Below are positions 54,020-64,000 of a stretch of 64,000 bases of DNA, piece after piece; within the stretch, counting starts at the first letter, position 1, and each line of letters starts with the position of its first letter. The stretch is from Acanthosepion pharaonis (Eukaryota; Mollusca; Cephalopoda; Sepiida; Sepiidae): contig CAHIKZ030000835.1 of assembly GCA_903632075.3 (NCBI GenBank), forward strand, positions 62,001 to 126,000. The letters run 5' to 3'. Position numbers and translations under genes: made by a program. The notes beneath the pieces are model-generated. The model worked only from the letters and a program-made list of their open reading frames with translations. It had not been told where the DNA came from and ran no database searches.

Positions 54020-54455
54020 TAAGATTTCATTATTATTTTAAACAAACATGAATACATACACACTCAATTCATTTTTTTCGCCTTCGATCTGATGAAGCCT
54101 CATCAGCGAAATGCATCGCTGGATGTTTTTTTTTTTAGAAACATTATACTTTAATGAACGTTTTTCCAATTGTCAATAATTTATAACTCTGTCGATATCA
54201 TATCCTCCATTTAATAGCATCCTGTCGACGCATGGATAAGAAACAAATCTTTCATTTATTTTCTACCCATTCTGAAGGATTTATATTTCTAAACTCGGGC
54301 ACTTAAAGTAAAGAACAAACGCCATGTTGGGAAATAGATATGGTTTCATGATTTTAAACAGACACAAATATATACACACGCAACTCATTCTTTCGCCTTC
54401 GATCTGATGAAGCCTAACCGGCAAAATGCATAGTTGGAAGTTTTTTCGAAATATA
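54020..54455 (+). repeat. Direct repeat pair carrying a CTGATGA...GAAA motif
   Basis: Segments of about 115 bp at 54020-54135 and 54340-54455 match: 'cgccttcgatctgatgaagc' is identical in both and is followed by 'gcgaaatgcatcgctgg' or 'ggcaaaatgcatagttgg'. The stretch between holds no recognised gene. Confidence 0.7.
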
Positions 54456-54681
54456 TATATATATAGAAAGAGATGGGAAAACGATATATAAATTTCTACA
54501 AACCAGAACAATTCCAGGAAAATATATAACAAAATAGAAAGAATTTCGTGTGACGTGCTCCGAAACCTTGAAGACACAATCGGACCAAAGCGATGTCTAC
54601 GTTGATGGGACCACACATGCGCATGAAGAAGAGGTGACGCTTAAATTTCAAATTTAAATATACATATACACCCCATTTGTA

Positions 54682-54682
54682 T

Positions 54683-54702
<20 letters not shown>
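54682..54702. repeat. (GT)n microsatellite
   Basis: Short GT run. Confidence 0.9.
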
Positions 54703-54713
<11 letters not shown>

Positions 54714-54762
54714 GTGCAAGCAAGGAAAAAGAGAAAAATAAAAATGTAGATGATGAATTTAT

Positions 54763-56175
54763 ATACCGTATATACTCGTAGATAAGTCGACTTATGAACA
54801 GTGGGGCCCGTGAATTTTTGGGGGAAAACTTGATTGTTTTGTGTGTATAATGTGATCCCAGCTTCTGAGCAATATTTGTAGGCCTACCGTCATCAAATAT
54901 TACAGTACTGGGTATCATCATGGACATTTTTTTATAGAAAATAAATAGTCTTCATTCTTTTCTGCATTGAATTTATTTATGAAAAAGTTGATTTTTATTC
55001 ATATAACTTGTGTATTCTGCGACCCCAAGTTCTGAGGATTTCTAGTCAAATATTGCAGTACTGGGCACCATCCTGGACAGATTTTATAGCAAATAAATGG
55101 TCTTCATTCTTTTTTGTACAAAGCTACCCACAAAATGCTGAGAAAAACCACTTACTGTAAAAGATTTAGATACCGTACTTTTCTTTTCGCTCATGCCTAG
55201 GCTACTGGAGGCAAGATAAAGGAGCTTACCGTTAAGTTTAACCAATGGTCATGTGAGAATGTATGCCTACAGGTAGATTATGGTTAACGAAAATGGTCAC
55301 CGAAAATGCATGAATTTTAAGCCCTCTGGAAAAAGCAGTAACCAGTCACAGAAATGAATGATTTTTAAACTCTTCAAAAAATTACCTGTGTATAATGCAC
55401 TCCCCTATCTTGGTAAATATATCTGTTAAAATGTGATGACACTGTTATTTTCTTGTTTTCGTCATTTAGACGACAATTCATTCATCGCACCCAGTATGAC
55501 GTGTATAACGTGACCCCACGTTTTGAGCAATATTAGTAGACCTACTGTAGTCAAATATTGCAGTAATGGACATATTTTATAGCTAATAAATGGTCTTCAT
55601 TCTTTTTGTACAAAGCTACCCTAAAAATGCTGAGAAAAATCACTTACTGTAAAATATCTGACACGATAATTTAGATACCGTATTTTTGTTTTCGTCTACA
55701 TAGCCTTAGTTTCTTCGCTTTTGTTGTTACATGAAGAGCAAAACCTCAGCCACTATGTATACCACTTAAAATCAACAAATGCCTTATATAAATAGAGAAT
55801 TAATAGATTTTTTTCCAATCTCAAATTTGCATTCATCTTCGTTTCACAAAGGTTTACATCGTTGAGGTATTGCTTTTCGAATGACAACATTTTCAGGATT
55901 ATTGGTACATGATACAGTACCGTTACATAATATTAAAGAAGCTAACCTGTACCTTTAAGGTTAGTCAAATGTACCATTAAAATTTAGAGTCACCGAAAAT
56001 CCACGAATTTTAAACTCTTCAGAAAAAAATTTTCCTATATATAGTGTAACCGGTTACCGAAAATGCACGATTTTTAACCTCTTATAAAAATTACCTGCGT
56101 CTAGTGCGACCCCCTATTTTTTGCGTAAAAATACTGACCCCAAATATTCGCCCGATACACGGGTATGTACGGTAT
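54763..56175. mobile_element. Candidate non-autonomous DNA transposon, about 1.4 kb, with internal repeats
   Basis: Ends are 'ataccgtatatactcg' and the complement of 'gggtatgtacggtat'. Three internal copies of about 120 bp share 'ctgagcaatat/tcaaatattgcagta' and 'aataaatggtcttcattctt' (54841, 55010 and 55498). Shorter words such as 'accgaaaatgca' and 'gtataatgtgatccc'-like sequence recur towards both ends. No transposase frame was found. Confidence 0.6.
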
Positions 56176-56499
56176 TTGATTTTACAACTAATGGAAAAAC
56201 TTGTCTTTATCTTTATTTCTTATTATTTATTTGTTTAAAAAACAACTTCTTTTAAGAGAGGACCATTCAATTGAAGTAGTTCCCAAAAAGATGCAAGTCT
56301 GAGGAATGCTCATTTGTCTCCTTCAACTGATGTGCAAGCGTCTGTAACAATCAGAACCACAAAATCTTTACTTGCAAATTCAAGTGACGAAATGTTTGGG
56401 TAGTATGGACTGAGCGCTCGCCTCAGATAATGCCACGATAAACTTTACACCCAGTGTCATTTAAAGAAGCTAAATATAACGTTAACTCAACAGATGTCA

Positions 56500-57860
56500 G
56501 TGGCTGCTCCAACATATGAACATGTAATCCATTCAGCGGTTATTTGAATGTGCATATCTATGAAAAACCCACCCCAGAAAGAAGAGAGTCTAATACAACC
56601 TTGCAAAAATGTCGAGTTTATTTTTGGAGGAGATTCAAAGCTACGCTCACACTGGCCAAAGGTGATTGATAAAGTCTACAGATAAAGTTTAAGTATGGTG
56701 GCGTAATGGATGGCGGCTTGGATTGAGGAATCGGAAAGTCGAGTTCGAATTCCAGTCGAATCGATTACATTCACTTACATTGGGAAAGGTATGAATCCTC
56801 TTCTTCTTTCCTCAGCTACGGATAAATAGCAGGGCAGACCAGGTTCTGTAGGCTTGGATGGCAATTAGTCTACCATAGAAAGAAATGGTAACCTACTGCG
56901 GGAAAAAATCTGCCTCGTCAGTCATGTATCCAAAGATACATGTTCGCCGAAGCGTGTATCACGCATGGCACATAACTGACTGTTTTTATTAGTCAACACA
57001 ATGATAACATTACATTTTAGTGCTGTAAAAGACTGGGGTGATAATTATGTAATATGTGTCTCACCCCATGCTAGAATAGACTTTGCACTCATTCTCCTTG
57101 ATAAAAGCTAGAGGGACAGGGTTAACTTGATGGATGATCTAGCTGTGGCTTGAGATATGCGATTCACCCGATGTCAGCGAACATATGAACACTTTACCAA
57201 CCCAGCTTCGACTAAGGTGTGCGCGCGTAGAAAATTAAAACGAAGGCGTAGATATATAAACACCTACCCAAGAAGGAAAAGAAATTCACCAATGACAGGC
57301 AAATATATGAATACCTACACCAGAAGGAAGAGAGTCTAATGGATCCTCGTAAGAATGTTGAGGTCATGTTTGGAGAAGGCCAAACATACACGCCCACTGG
57401 CCAAAGGTGATTGAAAAGTCCAGAGTTGAATAAAATGTTATGCTACATATGAGAGTTTAGGTCATGTGTTTTCATTCTTCAGCTCAATCATAACATTACA
57501 TTTTAGTGCTGTTAAAGACTGGGGTGATAATTATGTAATACGTGTCTCACCCCATGCTATAATAGACTTTGCACTCATTCTCCTTAATAAAAGCTAGAGG
57601 TGCAGGGTTTATGTGACAGATAAGCAATTGGCAGCCAAGTACAGATCTAGCTGTGCTTGATATTTGAGATAAACCATTTAACAGGTAAATATATAAGCAT
57701 CTACTTGAGAGATAGCAAAGACAGTCTCTCAGATATTGCATATAGAAATGTAAGATCTATGTTTAGATAAGGACTCAGGACCGCACACAGACACTGACTG
57801 AGATGAATTAAGGCCCACAGTTGAATAAAATGTAATGTAAGATATGAGAAATTCAGTTTC
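56500..57860 (+). repeat. Tandem repeat, unit about 485 bp, split by a SINE
   Basis: 'aacattacattttagtgctg' occurs at 57007 and 57491 (484 bp apart), with over 130 bp of near-identical sequence after each. 'actggccaaaggtgattga' occurs at 56652 and 57397, and a worn form near 57795. Thus three partial units exist, the first and second separated by a SINE insertion. Confidence 0.82.
56695..56995 (+). repeat. tRNA-derived SINE with conserved core
   Basis: 'gtggcgtaatggatggcggc' (A-box) and 'gagttcgaattccagtcgaa' (B-box) are followed by 'cagctacggataaatagcag' (core). The 3' part has 'cgaagcgtgtatcacgcatg'. The tRNA-like segment resembles that inside the 5S/tRNA chimeras. Confidence 0.8.
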
Positions 57861-57899
57861 TAGTTTTTGATAAGAATACATTTGTGATACACTAAACTT

Positions 57900-58510
57900 T
57901 ATCTTTATTTTTAGAATAAAAATTCAACTGAAGATGTACTGCAGACTCATTCGAAACGTTTTTATCAAAATGGAAACAAATAGAAATAAGGACTGAAAAC
58001 AATCTATGAACATAGATGAGAACATGACAAAGAACAGAAAATTTCACAGGATATAAGAATGACATCACATAAAAATGATTCAATGTTATAATTTCACTTA
58101 AGATCTTTTTCTCAAGTTCTGCTGAACAGAAGACGAAAAACAAAATTGATGACAGTTACTCTGAAGAAAGTACATACATGCATAATCAGAAAGCATATAT
58201 TTATATATTTTTAAAACATGTTTGGTCAAATAATATTGACAATTTATGTCGATGAATTCTTTCTTAAATATTTCAAATTTCCGAATTCGTTATTTTAAGT
58301 TTTATGTAAATTGGCCAAATTTTACTGATAACGTGGAATAACGAATTCAGAAACCTGAAAAATTTAATGAAAAATTTATTCAACAATCTCTCAAAAATGA
58401 AATACACTATTCTGAAACTTTATTTGAGGAATAGTAGCTGATTTAAAGTTTAATTAATCTGATCTGAAACAAATATTATTGCAGAAAAGCATTTTTAATA
58501 GGGAAGCGGG
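57900..58510. other. AT-rich stretch without recognised genes
   Basis: It includes 'aactgaagatgtactgcaga' and 'attcgaaacgtttttatc' (57918-57970), another CTGAAGATG...CGAAAC pair. No coding signal was found. Confidence 0.5.
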
Positions 58511-58650
58511 TGTTTATTAAGGTGTTGACAGATGGTCTGGGAGAAATAACAAAAAGGTCAAAGCTTATTGAGAGCTACAAGGGACAGGAGGCGGTGGAGA
58601 GCCATGATCGCCTACGTCATGAAGCGATACGGAACATAAAAGAAGAAGGG
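58510..58650 (+). pseudogene. LINE 3' terminal fragment
   Basis: 'agctacaagggacaggaggc' and 'gtggagagccatgatcgcct' with 'acgtcatgaagcgatacgga' match the LINE end at 36535-36610 almost base for base. Confidence 0.75.
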
Positions 58651-58779
58651 TGTTTTATTAAATTGCTGTAAATTTACTATAGTTATTACTCTTAATTTTT
58701 GATTATATCGTGGATGGACATCCATATTTACAAAAATCGGCCCGTTTATACACACAAAAAATTCAAAATTCTCTTTAAA

Positions 58780-59620
58780 ATATTAGGGTTTGCTAAATTG
58801 TAGTAAGCTTTTCCATTTATGATTAGTAAATATAGTTTTTACTTAATAACAATATCATCTAACCGGTACAAGTTAATACAGAAATATTTTTAAATTTTAA
58901 ACTTTATAAATTATTTTAGTTAAATTTTTTTAAAAATTCAAACAATTCTTGTAAAAATTCATTATTCATCGAAAAAAAATAATTAAAAAGTGACAATAGT
59001 GTCCATAATATATCTTATACATAAAAGCTTTTGTAATTAAACAATGTCTTAGTTTTATTGCATTTTTTTATTTTACGATTCAGAGCAGATTTTCGGTAAC
59101 TGGGTCCTGTTTCACAAAATGAAATTGATGACTTAAACCCCCTTTGAGGGTCCTGCGTATAACTAATAGAAATATTAAGCGGTAGAAAAATTAATTTCTC
59201 GAAGTTTCATAAAATTAAATAAGTGGGGTTAGCAGATTTAAAAACAAAATATTATTACAAAGATTTTCTAAAGAAAGATTTCTAAAATAATTTCATTCAC
59301 TTGTAAATAAGTCCTGAAAGTTTCATTAAGATCTGACAATTATTTGATTTTTGCAAGAATTTCCAAATTATTATTTCCATTTTTGCAAGAATTTTCCACC
59401 GCAAAAGAGACGCTAAAATTTCCTAAATAAATCTTTGGTCCCCTTGGTGAAAGAAAAAAAATAGCCCAAATTACAAACCTTCTAAATAGAATAAAAAAAA
59501 TACACTTTAATAATCAAAAAAATCCTTTGAACTTTCCTATTAATAATAACACAATGATTTTGATGATAAAACTTTGTTTTTATTAAATTTGAAGCATTTT
59601 TTCATAATGGTATGTCCATT
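58780..59620. repeat. AT-rich dispersed repeat, copy 2
   Basis: It aligns with 21765-22425. A short insert at 59135-59160 ('cccctttgagggtcctgcgt') resembles the tRNA-like fragment at 440. Confidence 0.6.
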
Positions 59621-59776
59621 TTTAGCGAGATACCTAAATAAATGTCTCTCTTGAAAAAGTGTATACCCTTGAAAAATATTGCATAAATTTTATATTGTTT
59701 TGAAATAAATATTTCTCTTGAAAAATTCTCAACATATCTGGACTGTACCTTGTAAGTATATTATAGGAATTGTATA

Positions 59777-59911
59777 GTGATTTTCTAAGCCCGGCTTAGA
59801 TGTAGCACAAGGCCGAAAGTATGGGGCATCCAGTGAGGATCGAACTCACTTTTCAGTAGTAACTAATCTAGCAAGACAAGCTTGCTAACCATTACACCAC
59901 GCCGAGGTGCC
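59777..59911 (-). repeat. Short tRNA-derived SINE
   Basis: The reverse complement has 'gcgtggtgtaatggttagca' (A-box), 'gtgagttcgatcctcactgg' (B-box, close to a perfect consensus) and 'ttgtgctacatctaagccgg'. It is the best-preserved Pol III promoter of the family here. Confidence 0.85.
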
Positions 59912-59959
59912 AAAGCTATAAGAATTGTATAATACGGCAAGTGAAACTGTTTGCTAAAT

Positions 59960-60795
59960 CGATTTAATGTCAGCAAAATAATTTAAAAGACATTAAAGCA
60001 GTTTAGTAACATTGAAATATCTTTCTTATCTTCTTATAAAAGAAAAACTTAAAAAACTTTAAGCAACTTTTTAATAAATCGGAATCGTAAATCTTAATTA
60101 AGCACCCGTGTAAAAGTCGAATTCTTAAGCTGCTTATAAAAGAAATCATGTTGTGGGACAAAACTCCAAATATGGCGTTCAATAATAGCGTTCAATATGG
60201 CGTTCAATAATAAATGATAATTTAATTTGTTACTAATTAAACAAATAAGCGAACTTTTTGGTCAACACATATCCATTTTGAAAAGTTGACGAAATAAAAT
60301 GATCGTGAATAAATCAAATATCTGATTTGTCAACGTCGAAGATTCCTCAGTAGGGGTTAAAATGAAGCAAACAATAGTAAATGGAGCGTGTACTGTTTTT
60401 ATTCGATGCTCTCAATTAAACAGATAAATATACTTGACAGTTTGACGGCATCTTAACTTTGTGCTTGATTGCTAATCAATGATGCGAGGGACTCGCTGAG
60501 GAAATTAGTAATTTTGCCTTGATGTCTTGTGGAAAAAAAAACAAAACAAAAATAAACACCTATCGCACTTCTCTGTCCGCCTCGTCAAAACGGAGGGCTT
60601 CCCTCGTCTACTGGGAACCTTCTGTAGACGCTTATCCGCTGGGAACATCTTCTAATGGGCATGTCGTTGAGAAGACAACGTAAAGTCAGGACGATAGACA
60701 GGCGAAAATATTAACTCTAAATTCGAAAATGCCTTCGGTCTTTTTGAGAACCTGAGCACAGCTATTTTAAAGACACTTAGTTTTTATAGTTTTGG
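59960..60795. other. No recognised feature
   Basis: AT-rich to 60350. A mixed-composition patch at 60560-60720 has a local repeat ('ctgggaac' at 60615 and 60650). No coding or RNA gene is supported. Confidence 0.55.
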
Positions 60796-60802
60796 TTGGC
60801 AG

Positions 60803-60805
<3 letters not shown>

Positions 60806-60859
<54 letters not shown>
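60806..60859. repeat. (AT)n microsatellite
   Basis: Uninterrupted AT run. Confidence 0.97.
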
Positions 60860-60862
<3 letters not shown>

Positions 60863-61047
60863 GAAAACGCCAAAAAGCAGTCTACCTTGCGGTCAAAACC
60901 CGGGTAGCAAGTAAACCACTTTTTGGTGTTTTCGACAAAGGTTTTGCTCAGCATTTTCTCCTTGGGATTTTTGTATTGAATACTTTTTAGTGTTTAAAAC
61001 CATATAGGCGCGGCTGTTTTCAGTCTCCCATTACAGTATATTATTTC

Positions 61048-61070
61048 ATATATATATATATATATATATA
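61048..61070. repeat. (AT)n microsatellite at hairpin boundary
   Basis: The AT run ends exactly where the hairpin element starts. Confidence 0.95.
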
Positions 61071-61205
61071 AGTGAACATAGAAGTCAACACTTAGAGACG
61101 ACAATCTGTTTCATGCTATATGCAATCGTCAGGCCACGAGTGCTGACGATTGCATCTAGCATGAAACTAAACTGTCGTCTCTAAGTGTTGACATCTATGT
61201 TCACT
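61071..61205. mobile_element. Hairpin (foldback) element, well preserved
   Basis: Left arm 61071-61131 and right arm 61144-61205 pair with few mismatches ('agtgaacatagaagtcaaca' against 'tgttgacatctatgttcact'). The loop of 12 bases is 'ggccacgagtgc'. It is flanked by (AT)n on the left and, after 70 bp, on the right. The decayed relative is at 50932-51021. Confidence 0.88.
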
Positions 61206-61270
61206 TTTATATTTACACACGCTCTATCTCTGATATTGAGCACTTTATCCCATAAATATAGCACATCTTA

Positions 61271-61277
<7 letters not shown>

Positions 61278-61324
<47 letters not shown>
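61278..61324. repeat. (AT)n microsatellite
   Basis: Uninterrupted AT run. From 61330 to 61700 no feature was recognised. Confidence 0.97.
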
Positions 61325-61327
<3 letters not shown>

Positions 61328-61707
61328 TACAATTGGAATTAAGATACCATTAGTGAATGATCATTTTCACCGCGAATTTTAAATTTTCAAACTGTTTAGG
61401 GTGTCAGTTTGTTGAAGAGGACTAGTTCGTTGGGGAAAGGAAGAAAGAGAATACGAAAATACGGAAAAAAAACGGGAATTAGTAAGGAAGACATAAGTTA
61501 GTATAAAATTAGTGATGGTCAAAGGGAACAGAAAGAGAGAACGAACGGAAGATGGCATAGTTACAGGAAGTAATGTGGGATATGTATGTGAATGATCACT
61601 TAATGAAAATAAACATTGAACACTCTTTGTCAGTCTGTTTTAACATTTAATATTTAAAATTCTATATTGTGTTAATAGGACTCGCTTGCTTTATACTGAC
61701 GGATTAC

Positions 61708-61709
<2 letters not shown>

Positions 61710-61752
<43 letters not shown>
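61710..61752. repeat. (AT)n microsatellite at transposon boundary
   Basis: The AT run leads directly into the terminus of the next element. Confidence 0.96.
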
Positions 61753-61755
<3 letters not shown>

Positions 61756-62350
61756 GTGTATATTCGCGTATCATGCGTCTTCTGAAGACCTAATTTTGAA
61801 GCTAATTTTAAGGGGGTCGCATCATACACGAGATATAAAATTAGCGTATGTCCTGCTGACCCTGACTACGCCGTTGACCAAACTATATATCCATTTACTG
61901 TAGTCAAAATGTACAGCTGTATTTAAAATAAACATGATTTTGATAAAACTGATGTTTTACTTAACTGTATCCAATAATAATGCATGTAATATTCACATAT
62001 TAGTATCGTATTATAAAATACAAACATAGCGAATATGCATCTTTTCTATTGGTTACGTTTATAAGATGTTTAGCTGTTTCTCATTCGGTTGTTTATGGCT
62101 GTACACGTTTACGCAACGAGTATAGCGTTACTTACGATACTTTTATCTTTCTTTTTTACTGTTTTTTAATTTATTTTATTTTTTAATGGAATAAAGAGAT
62201 AGAAGAAAAGTGCTTAATCTATTGTAATTTGGTCTCGCAAAAAAGAAACTCGTATGATACACAAGATACATGATAAAATCATTTTTTGTAAGTGAAAATG
62301 TGTGGGTCGCACGATACACGAGATCGCGCGCCACACGAGTATATATAGTA
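61753..62350. mobile_element. Candidate non-autonomous DNA transposon, about 0.6 kb
   Basis: The left end 'gtcgtgtatattcgcgtatc' and right end 'gccacacgagtatatatagt' are inverse in sense. Sub-terminal 'gtcgcatcatacacgagata' (61827) and 'gtcgcacgatacacgagatc' (62308) add internal copies. The terminal word TATATACTCG links it to the element at 54763-56175. Confidence 0.5.
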
Positions 62351-62384
62351 AATACTCAAAAAAACGAATGTTTTTTAATAATTA

Positions 62385-62790
62385 TTAAAATAGAATTCGT
62401 ATCACAAATTGACGGCAAGGATTCTGAGAAATCCACGGACAGTATATGTAAGCAAGGAAAACGTCTTAAAGAAAATGAAATACAAAAAAAAAAAGACACT
62501 TATATTTAGAATCAGAAAGAGACATCTGAAATTACTGGGACATATAGTGAGAAAGGAAGGCTTGAAGAATTTGACACTCACAGGACATATTGAAAAAAAA
62601 AGGGACAGGTCCAGGCAACGGCCCATCTACCTGATGAGTTTGGGTGAATGGATAGGGAACAGGGTGTGGCAGATATGACAAAATGACAAACGTTGCTAAG
62701 TGTTACTAGGGATAGAAAGTTGTGAAGAGCTATGATTTCTTACGTCGCGAAAAGATACGGCATATAGAATATAGAAGAAGAATGGTGCCA
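62385..62790 (+). pseudogene. LINE ORF2 extreme C-terminal fragment
   Basis: The plus strand reads KTLIFRIRKRHLKLLGHIVR, KEGLKNLTLTGHIEKKRDRS and RQRPIYLMSLGEWIGNRVWQ in one frame. This is the R-I-R-K-R-x-L-K-x-L-G-H-I-x-R-K end of the LINE. The final 'gtgaagagctatgatttctt' is a worn form of the usual tail. Confidence 0.82.
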
Positions 62791-62799
62791 CAAGAAGAG

Positions 62800-63690
62800 G
62801 TATTTTGGTAAATTATTGCACTAAAACTGCGAGAATGAAAGTGGAAGCAAGATACTAAGGAAAGTGCTGGTTAGACCGGAAAATGCAACCGTCCTGGGTT
62901 TCATTTTAATTTGCTCTCTATTCAATGTCATTATATTGGCAACATATGGAAATATTCTTTTACGAAATTTTAGCAACACAATTATCACAAGAAGAAAATA
63001 TTTTAAAGTACGACTTCAGACACATTTTAATTGTCTTTTACATATTTTTAATTTGAGAAAATGATATAATGGCACAAAACGAATACAATCTTTTAACACA
63101 TTCTGACGCTAGAAAATCATTTTTTAATGTTCCAGAATCAATAAAATACTCCAGGACAAGACGAATATTTTTAATAATCTTTCAAATTTTTCATTTAAAA
63201 ATTATAAAATTACCTCAGAGAAGTGGTTCCCAAAAACATAGGTGCGGTGGAAGAAGATAACAGGTGAGGCAAAATGATTGACGGACAACCAAAGATTTAG
63301 AAAGAGTTTTAAAAAAGTTCTGTCAAAAATAAATGATTTCGAAATTTAAAATATTATTATGAATTATTTGTAATTGCATGCAGGAGTCCAAGTATAAATA
63401 GTTATAAATAATTATTGATCGATTTTATCATTGTGATATTTTGGCATTATATCAAATATTAAGAATATAGTAACTAGGCTTCAAAAATTGGAGGGAAGAG
63501 TTATCAATGATAATGTTCTGACTTTCAATACGCGGTTATCTCCCTTTAATACTCTGTGGTTTTTTTTTGCTTTTTTTTTTTTTTTGTTTTGTTTTTTAAA
63601 AATGTACTTTTTAATAAAATTTGGTGAGGCGCGAGCAAATTTTCATTCTGAAAATGCGGCCCAGAGAAAAAAACGACTGGGAACCACTGC
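62800..63690. other. AT-rich stretch without recognised features
   Basis: Short open frames exist (for example 62864-63064), but no domain or repeat match was seen. 63040-63200 weakly resembles 50530-50680 ('gataatggcacaaaacgaat'-like, 'ttttaacacattctgacg'), suggesting another dispersed repeat. Confidence 0.5.
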
Positions 63691-63691
<1 letters not shown>

Positions 63692-63772
<81 letters not shown>

Positions 63773-63790
63773 AAGAAAGAGAGAGAGAGA
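63692..63790. repeat. (AT)n then (GA)n microsatellite
   Basis: The AT run switches to GA with no gap. It is followed by a segment matching 50290-50345. Confidence 0.96.
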
Positions 63791-63859
63791 TTTTAATAAA
63801 TTATTGCACTCGCTCTACGAGATGAGTGGAAGCAAGTTACGAAGGAAGGTGTCGATTAA

Positions 63860-64000
63860 ACTTTTTTAAAATTAATTCACCCCCAATCAAGGTAATAAGG
63901 CCACTAAGACAGAAGAGGGTACTAGGGTGTGAAAGAGAAGGGAGAGACTTTAGAAGGAACCAGAAACCCACAACCTAAACAAGGAGCAAGGCATAAACCT
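63860..64000 (-). repeat. Short interspersed repeat, minus strand, cut by window edge
   Basis: 'aattcacccccaatcaaggt' is the reversed LINE-shared tail. 'aaccagaaacccacaaccta' follows. The rest lies beyond the window. Confidence 0.75.

Overview
The window is eukaryotic, AT-rich and dominated by repeats; there are no bacterial-style operons, and no complete protein-coding gene is visible. The mix of tRNA- and 5S-derived SINEs, several LINE families, Penelope-like elements with GIY-YIG tails, Helitrons, Tc1/mariner relics and very frequent (AT)n, (CA)n and (GAAA)n arrays suggests a mollusc-like lophotrochozoan, most likely a cephalopod. That placement is inference from repeat style, not from a diagnostic gene.

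Layout. 1-2600: LINE reverse-transcriptase debris, partly head-to-head. 2.0-9 kb: a short repeat family, tRNA-SINEs, a CpG-rich unexplained block (4290-4990), a Helitron, LINE 3' ends and a mariner-like relic. 9.8-12.2 kb: a second Helitron, a Penelope GIY-YIG relic and a perfect 85-bp inverted repeat. 13-19 kb: 5S/tRNA chimeric SINEs, several tRNA-SINEs, and a candidate first coding exon on the minus strand near 16.6-16.95 kb with promoter-like motifs. 19-24 kb: AT-rich dispersed and tandem repeats. 24-26.7 kb: a small TA-flanked MITE, a larger TIR element, and a GC-rich block of consecutive hairpins between 17-bp direct repeats. 26.7-38 kb: LINE fragments of three families, a tandem-swelling repeat family, a Tc1/mariner relic and duplicated units. 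38.6 kb: a candidate signal-peptide exon. 40-48 kb: kilobase-scale GAAA/TTTC arrays and a 1.25-kb mariner whose transposase is broken. 48.6-54.5 kb: two Penelope-like reverse transcriptases and large inverted units. 54.7-64 kb: TIR elements, a tandem 485-bp repeat split by a SINE, hairpin MITEs and LINE tails.

Working together. Almost everything is mobile DNA in layers: LINEs supply enzymes, and a short element shares the 3' tail of one LINE, which suggests parasitism on its machinery. SINEs with different Pol III heads (tRNA, or 5S plus tRNA) share one central core. Many element ends lie directly against (AT)n or (CA/TG)n arrays. Host function can be argued only for two short candidate exons (16590-16763 minus, 38581-38695 plus) and, more weakly, for the CpG-rich block.
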